64,000 bases of DNA from Carpediemonas membranifera (taxonomy: Eukaryota > Fornicata). Location: NCBI GenBank assembly GCA_019828565.1, contig JAHDYR010000007.1, positions 248,001 to 312,000 on the forward strand. Reading direction: 5' to 3'. This document shows positions 58,257 through 64,000 of the stretch, piece after piece. A program made the translations under genes and the position numbers. Under the pieces are notes generated by a model. That model made no database searches and had not been told where the DNA came from. It was given only the letters and a program-made list of their open reading frames with translations. Each line of letters opens with the position of its first letter. Positions within the stretch are counted from its first letter, which is position 1.

Positions 58257-59400
58257 TTTAATGTGTCCTGCTACTCGTCCTGCTGTGTAAGCTGAATGTC
58301 ACAGTTTGTGTCACCCCTTCGAGGAACGCCTAAGCGTGTTGGTACCTCTACAGAGCACACCTAACACTTCCTAAGAGGGCGTGAACAACGGCCGTCAAGG
58401 CCTAGCTGGTACGCTAGAGGGATCCTATACATGGCCACATTAATACCCCCAAAGTTAGGCTAACCCAGGTCTTACTCTTAGGGGCCCTTTGGGTCCCAGG
58501 TCTGCCTGGCACCTACAAAGCCTTGCCCTGCACGCTGCTGTCAGGGACCTTCCGTACGTTTCCCCTCTCCCCCGGGTCCCCTAGGGAGGTCCTGGAGTTT
58601 CCTCGACCCGCTCGCCATGTTTCAGGCACCCGCCAGGGCGGGGTCGGGTCTAGAGTTCGCCGTACCAGCTGGGCCGGGTTAGGAACCCACCGACGCCGCG
58701 TAGGTAGACTTCCACGGACTTGCCGGCTGCGTTCGGGCTCATCTAGCGCTGTCCGATTTCACTCCAGGTTCCCATTATCGGGGGGAGCTCCCAGGGGCGG
58801 TTGCCACGTCTTCCAGTGTTCCTGGCTAGGCGCCGGGCCACATCAGGATGGCCCTGCCTTCCCGGCAGGTTACCGACGGAGTGGGTAGCTTCTTGCGTCA
58901 TCCAGTACCTCCGCCAGTCTGCCATGCATCATCCTCCTGGTGCGCCCCCCACTGTGTGGGGAGGGGGTACCCCCTTGCGCGCCGGAGGGATGCGCCGGAC
59001 TGCTTGTCCGGACGCTTGCGCCCTACTGGCCCAGCTGTTTTGCCAGGCCTTCCCTATTTCGTGCTTGTTGTATGCGGTTGTCCCTTAGTGGTCCTTTGCA
59101 GCCTTCCCTCCGCCTGGCGCTACCGGAACATGTGGTGTTGTCCTCATTGGTTCCAGGCCCGCTGCGCTTGGGGTCGGTGCTCGGGCCACCTTTCCAGGCC
59201 GCCCTGTGGGTTGGGCCTGTCCCCTCTTGGTGGTGGGGGAGTTGTTTCAAGTGTGATGCAGGCATCAGAGTGCTCCCCTTGCTGCGTGGGTTGGGTTGGG
59301 TGTGCGGCCGGGCGCTACCGGAACATGTGGGGGGAAAACACCTCCCGCCGGTTCCAGGAATGTTCCGCCCTGTGCCTTGTCTTCACCCAGGGCTTTCCTC
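58257..59400 (-). other. 3' UTR of LINE-b
   Basis: About 1.1 kb with no supported protein. A 25-bp stretch containing GCGCTACCGGAACATGTGG recurs (about 59121-59140 and 59312-59331). Short plus-strand ORFs here overlap each other in all frames and look like chance frames in GC-rich DNA. Confidence 0.55.
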
Positions 59401-62400
59401 CTAGGGGTCTGGGCCTGTTCTGAGGTTCATGAGGGCCTTTTTCCCGCATAATAGACCCTCCTTCACTGTTTCATCCTCCTGTTGCAGTAGCCAGTGGAGC
59501 TCCAATATGGCCCTGGAGTTATACCACTCCCCATCTGGGCCGTGCCGCAGCCTACTTGCCATGGTGTGTGTTGCCGCAGCTTCCCAGCACTGCTCCCACC
59601 CACTTGGGCGGCCGACGCCCTGGCACTCCGCTATGATGTGGCTTTGTGTTCCTAGCGGTTGGTCTTCCAGCCACCCGGCTACTGCCACTAGCGCCTGCGC
59701 CTGGGGGGGGGGTATAGTTGGAGGTAGTTGATCAATTCGTGTTCGGCTGCGAGTGTGCATATCGGGCATATTCTTTGGATACGGTCGCAGAGCATTTCCT
59801 GCCCAGGGTACCTCCTGCTTATGATGAGCGCGGCTCCTCGAGTTGTGTGGCTGTTGCTAGCGGAGGGGAGCGTGTTGGAGGCTGTTGCAACTACCCTCTT
59901 CAGCTCCCTCCTGAGCATCATCTCCCCTCTGATAATCTTTGGTTTCTTGGGTGCTCTCCCGCCTGCCATTGTTTGCATTGCCTCCGCAGCTAGCACTTCG
60001 GCGGCCGCCTTGGCTGTTCGGCTACCTTTGGTGGCGATGTCTCGTGCTGTCATCTTCCATCCCCCGGCTATTGCTCTGGGTCTGGGTCCGTGAAGGTCGC
60101 TAGGGGCCAGATCTAGTACGTTGTCTGCCCACTTGTTCAGCTTTCCGATAACGGACTTGGGGTTCGCTCTTCCCCAGTCGAAGTCCGCTAGGGGCGATGG
60201 GCGGTCAGGGTCCCGGGCCGATTCGCGGATTCTAACCGCTCTTACACCCATGTCCGCTTCCCAGCACATCCATCCCATCATCAGGCGGGCGACACCCCCT
60301 CCACCGGGTCCGGTTCCCGCCATGAGTCCTCGCCAGTCGTTCCAAAGCCTTCTGCCTCCTGGGACTTGGCCCCCAGATTTCGATTCCGAATTCGATCTTT
60401 GGCCATAGGAAGGTGCGGAGGATGGACTCGGAGACAGCCGCGGGCGTGGAGCCTTTAGTCCATCCCACTCTCCGGGCGAGGGCGATGTACTTGTTCGACT
60501 GTTCTCTTTTCTTTGCGATGCATGCGCTGAGCGGATGAGGGCCACTTGCTATCCAGAGTCCCAAGTATCGGCCTGACTCCGCTGCTCGGGTGGCCTCCCC
60601 TTGAATTCGCACTTCCGCATTTGGATTGGTACTTATGACGATGTTCTTTCCTGGGCTGATACACAGCTTGTGTGCCACTATCACTTCCACCATTGCGGCG
60701 GTGAGGGACTCCGCATCATTTTCTTTCTTTGCCGAGATGCTCGTATCGTCTACGAACATTGCTATGATGCCATTCCCGGGTCTGTGGTGGGTGGGGGAAG
60801 CTTCGGGTCTGGTATCTCGCCGTACTGTATTCTGAGTGACGCCTGGCTAATCCAGTTGGCCGTAAATAGTATGAATAGGGTGGGGGCGACCACGCAACCT
60901 TGCTTGACTCCTAGGTTCGTTTCGGACCATAGGTCGGATCCCCTTACCGCAATGTAGGTCCTCTCCATTGTGCTTTGTACTGCTCTGACTAGGTGGGGGT
61001 GTACACCCATATTGATCAGCTTGCTGACTAGGATGTCCCTGGGAACCGTGTCGTACGCCTTTGCAATGTCGAGCAGCACGCTGGTCCGGTCTCCTTCTTG
61101 GTGCAGTTGGGTTAGGAGGGCGATGTGGTCTATGACTGTCTTTCCCTTCATGAAGCCGATCTGCTCTCTGGGGGTGTGCCTCTCAACTGTTGGTTTGAGC
61201 CTCCATTTGAGTACCTTCCCATATGCTCGGTAGAGGAGGGGGGGTGAGTGAGATGGGTCGGTAGGATCCTGGCAGTAGCTTATCTTTCCCTACTTTGTGT
61301 ATCGGGGAGATGGAGGCGTACTTCCACGTGGTGGGTAGTTCCCCAGACTCGTATACTTTCTGGAAGAGGCATGTGATTGCCCTGTAGGCCGCCTGGGGGA
61401 GGTCTCTCAGACATTCGCCCGTGATACCATCCGGGCCTCCTGCCGATGATTTCTTCAGGGACTTGATGGCGGCCGTGACCTCCTCCTCCGTGGGGGGTTG
61501 ATCAGTTGTTTGGGCCGCCGGGATCTGGTCCCAACTAGGTGCTATGCCACTACTGACTTGGGCGTATTGCCTCTGCAGCTCCCCTAGCTATCTCGTTTTC
61601 CCTTGTTAAGATCGACCTCTTTCCTCTGAGCATCGCCGGTAGCCCTGCGTGTTGTTTCTCGTTCCAGAACCTGTGGACCTGGTTTGCTATGACCTTCTTG
61701 GTGGTCTTATACCCTGCCCTTGCGCTGTTTTCCACCTGCTGCGTCCACTCCTCCTTGAAGCTTTTCCATGACTTCTGGAGCTCGTTGTTCAGGGTCCGCT
61801 TGATTTCCGCGGCCCCCGCTTTGTTCCATCGGGCTAGGATGAGTTGCTTCCATACGTTCTCCGGGATCCTTTTTGCGATCTCCCTGGTCTGACGTTCCTA
61901 GCGGAAGTTTGAAATCCCACCGATAAGAGTTCCCGTATTTGGTACTCGATTGTATCTACATGGAGCTCCACATCGGGTTGCGGCCATTCCCTTGCCCTTT
62001 CCCCGTTGCGCTCTGGGAGGACATTCCAGGTGGTTGTTCCTGGGATTTCCAGCTTGGGTTTGGCCGGTTGTTTCTTCCAATGCGGTTCGTCCCAGGTTAG
62101 CTCCACTGCCCTATGGGGGGAGCCCCAATGCCCCATCTCAGCTTTGTCAATGACTCTAGCTTTGGCCCTCGTGATCCCCCCAGATACAGCTGCATAATCC
62201 AGCGTCGAGGTGGTATTCCCACTCATGTATGTGTGAGACGAGGGAAAACTAGGTCTAGATTGTTTCGCTGTAGTGTGGCGCTGGTGGCATGGCGCAGGCT
62301 CCGCGGGTCACGGTTCCAGTCCCCCATGATGATTATCTCGAAGCCGTGGTACTCTCTGACGATGTTTTCCAGCTGTTGGTCGAAGCGGTCTAGCTCCGCT

Positions 62401-62774
62401 GCGCTGCGGTCACTTGGAGGGGCGTATATGTTGATGACTGCGATAGCCCTTGAGGTTTCGAGGATGCTAACTTGAACTCGGGGGTTCGTGCCGTCAGATA
62501 CTCCTACATCCCAGGTTGCCTGTGAATGTGGGCTGATCACCGTGGCTACGCCTAGGTTAATCTTGCCCTTTCGAGCCTTGATGGGTTTGGCGTGCCCTGC
62601 ACATGCGTATTGTAGGTCCGCCCAACAGGGGACTACGGAGTTACCGTACCTGAATGTTTCCTGCAAGAGGAGGGCGTCCGGGCTCGTGTGCTTGCGAAGC
62701 GCTACCGCTATAGATCCGCTGTAGTCTTCATTGCCCGTTAAGTGTCCTTGGCTGTTAAGGGAGACTATTCGCAT
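59401..62774 (-). pseudogene. ORF2 of LINE-b: endonuclease / reverse transcriptase / CCHC
   Basis: Starts MRIVSLNSQGHL at 62774. Endonuclease: LLQETFR, VINIYAPP, IIIMGDWNRDP; after a frame change near 62224, STLDYAAVS. RT in several frames: YRPISLTPLLYRAYGKVL, LLDIAKAYDTVPR, NLGVKQGCVVAPTLF and MFVDDTSIS, then GRYLGLWIASG. The C-terminal CPIC ... HIIAEC zinc motif is split by a G9 run at about 59703-59711. Frame changes near 62224, 61830, 61150, 60760, 60235 and 59705. Same domain order as LINE-a ORF2. Confidence 0.85.
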
Positions 62775-63428
62775 TCAGGTTGTTACTGCCTTAACCTGCA
62801 CTCCTTATTCTGCACTACCTGCACACTTTCATCTTGTTGTTGGGGTTTAGCATCTGCATAGTTGCCTTCCCAATGGGTGAGCGCCTATGTCGTCGTTGTT
62901 TAGCACGTTGGTGGGCCGCTTCCCGCCCTGTGGGTTGTTGGTGGGCGGCCCGGGTAGGCGTCTTCTTTGCCCCTTGATATTTCTCCAGGACCCAGAAGCA
63001 TGCGCCATTCACATGGGGTGCTTGGCCAGAACGGCTGCTTCCTCCAGAGTCCCCAGACGTGGCCCAGGTTCCCTCTTGGAGCTGACCTAGGGTGTACCAC
63101 CCCTTTCACTGGCCGCGCCCTCGCGGTGCTTGTCGGGACTTTCGTGCCAGTCTCTATAGCGCTTCTGGCCTCGCACATTGGCAGCATCGTTACCTAACTA
63201 CGCATAGGTGGGAGCGACTCCTTTCGGCGCCCCTCCCAAGGCTGGAGTTCCAGCCTGCCGGACAGGCGGGTCCTCGATGGCGTTCCAACTGCCTCTTACC
63301 CGCCCCCCGGTCCCTGCGGGGAACAGGGGTTTTAAGAAAAGAAAAGTCACCCGGGCATTGGCGCCAGTACAGCCCTTCTGGCGGGCTCCAACGCTGCACC
63401 TATTCCGGCGCCTTCACTTCACCTAGTC
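62775..63428 (-). other. ORF1-ORF2 spacer of LINE-b
   Basis: About 650 bp between the ORF1 stop and the ORF2 start, holding the structured segment above. Otherwise nothing recognised. Confidence 0.5.
63180..63335 (-). ncRNA. Inter-ORF structured segment of LINE-b (analogue of the LINE-a structure)
   Basis: On the minus strand successive stems CCCTG/CAGGG, CCTG/CAGG, GGCTGGA/TCCAGCC and GGGAG/CTCCC occur in the same order as the four stems of LINE-a 16250-16345. Primary sequence is diverged. No ORF is supported here. Confidence 0.4.
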
Positions 63429-64000
63429 CTACACTAACGTGCTATATATACACATCCCTTTAGACTCTGCACTCTTCCCTCCACTGCTTTGGTATGGCTC
63501 GTTACTCATGCATCTCTTGATCTGGTTCGTCGCTCTCGTGCTCCATTCCGATGCGTAGGAGCTCTTCTTCCTCGTCGCTTCCGTTGGCGGCGGCAAGCGC
63601 CTCCTCAAGCCTGGCCTCGAGGACTCTGTTTGTTTCACGGAGCCTGAGGCTGGCTCTTTGAAGGCCTCCGATTTCTCGGCGATGCGCTGGAGGCGCTGGC
63701 GCTCGCTCGCTCCTCTTGCTAGGGCTTCCCTTTCCTTGGCCAGCTGGCCTTGGAGGTGGGTAACCTCGTTGTTCAGCCGGGAGACTTCCTCTTCGTAATG
63801 GCTCATGATCCGCTGCCGCTCTTCTTCAGCTCTTCGCTCCACCTCCGCTTGGAAGAGGGCTTGGATGTAGGCACCCATCTGATCGACCGTGCCCAGTCTT
63901 GGGTTTGGGGGCCTCTTCTCTTCGGCCACTCGGCGGGGGCCGGTGCTCGAAAGCCTGGCTCAGAGGCATCGCCGGGGGTTGGCCTCTTTGTGAGGCGTGA
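63429..64000 (-). CDS. ORF1 C-terminal part of LINE-b (partial at right edge)
   Basis: The visible frame from 63929 (MAEEKRPPNPRLG) has a strong coiled coil (AEVERRAEEERQRIMSHYEE ... VTHLQGQLAKEREALARG) and a basic Ser/Pro-rich end (SRPGLRRRLPPPTEATRKKS). The true start is probably beyond the window. A coiled coil followed by a basic tail matches the ORF1 layout of LINE-a and LINE-c, although frame changes prevent a full alignment. Confidence 0.6.

Larger units (their letters stand above)
58239..64000 (-). mobile_element. Non-LTR retrotransposon LINE-b (runs off right edge)
   Basis: Minus-strand relative of LINE-a: ORF1 end, inter-ORF structured segment, ORF2 (endonuclease, RT, CCHC), 1.1-kb 3' UTR, and the same TTCTTTCTTT-type tail (58239-58256). 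It inserted into the protease of gypsy G. The sequence is clearly diverged from LINE-a, and ORF2 is broken by several frame changes. Confidence 0.87.

Noticed and set aside
58801-59423. Plus-strand ORFs rich in Cys/Pro/Gly in the LINE-b 3' UTR
   Set aside because: Overlapping in several frames, low-complexity composition, no homology to any element protein.
1-64000. CRISPR arrays, bacterial operons, ribosome-binding sites, tRNA genes
   Set aside because: No direct-repeat/spacer pattern, no operon structure and no cloverleaf noticed. All identifiable proteins are eukaryotic transposable-element proteins.

Overview
This window is a dense eukaryotic retrotransposon nest; no ordinary host gene, tRNA or rRNA is visible. 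About 20 element copies cover nearly all of the 64 kb. There are many Ty3/gypsy LTR elements with a C-terminal chromodomain (chromovirus-like), three DIRS-like tyrosine-recombinase elements plus a fragment, four copies or pieces of one endonuclease-bearing LINE group, and one broken Tc1/mariner-IS630-like transposase. GT-AG introns, chromodomains and DIRS elements indicate a eukaryote, probably a protist with moderate GC. I cannot assign a genus from the sequence.

Layout. 1-2569: minus-strand gypsy R1, running off the left edge. 2965-5219 and 5220-7469: two head-to-tail minus-strand DIRS-like elements. 7754-8187 and 22823-23460: the two halves of a DIRS-type recombinase (YR-3), split by gypsy A (8188-22818, plus). 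Gypsy A is itself split by LINE-a (12241-20724, plus). 23466-25377: gypsy D (minus). 25378-28112: gypsy C (plus). 28113-34152: gypsy B (plus), a complete copy with identical LTRs and one uninterrupted 1311-aa Gag-Pol. 34153-34450: LINE-d fragment. 34836-44495: gypsy E (minus), split inside its RT by gypsy N (36819-42760, minus, identical LTRs, 4-bp target duplication). 44500-49571: decayed mixture (DIRS RT, Gag-like pieces, transposase, unknown ORFs, LINE-c). 49572-50536: gypsy F (minus). 50540-54423: gypsy K (plus). 54470-54818: RNase H scrap H. 54819-58238: gypsy G (minus), cut by LINE-b (58239-64000, minus).

The most unusual content is a shared architecture of the gypsy elements. (1) LTRs are only 82-122 bp, TG...CA. 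(2) In all five copies where the 5' junction is readable, the place of the tRNA primer-binding site is taken by a different but perfect 10-bp palindrome, and the Gag ATG follows within 15-22 nt of the LTR. (3) A hairpin plus purine tract precedes the 3' LTR, with a second internal purine tract. (4) Three elements (A, B, N) carry an extra gene in antisense orientation between pol and the 3' LTR. It encodes a 368-373 aa protein of unknown family. In B and N it is interrupted by a 34-nt GT-AG intron; in A it is a single ORF. (5) A CGACAC-N4/5-GTGTCG hairpin recurs in LTRs of several families and in a DIRS leader. In the LINEs, a folded RNA segment with compensatory base changes lies between ORF1 and ORF2.

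Most copies carry single-base frameshifts. These may be real decay or uncorrected assembly indels; only B, C and G have long clean pol frames.
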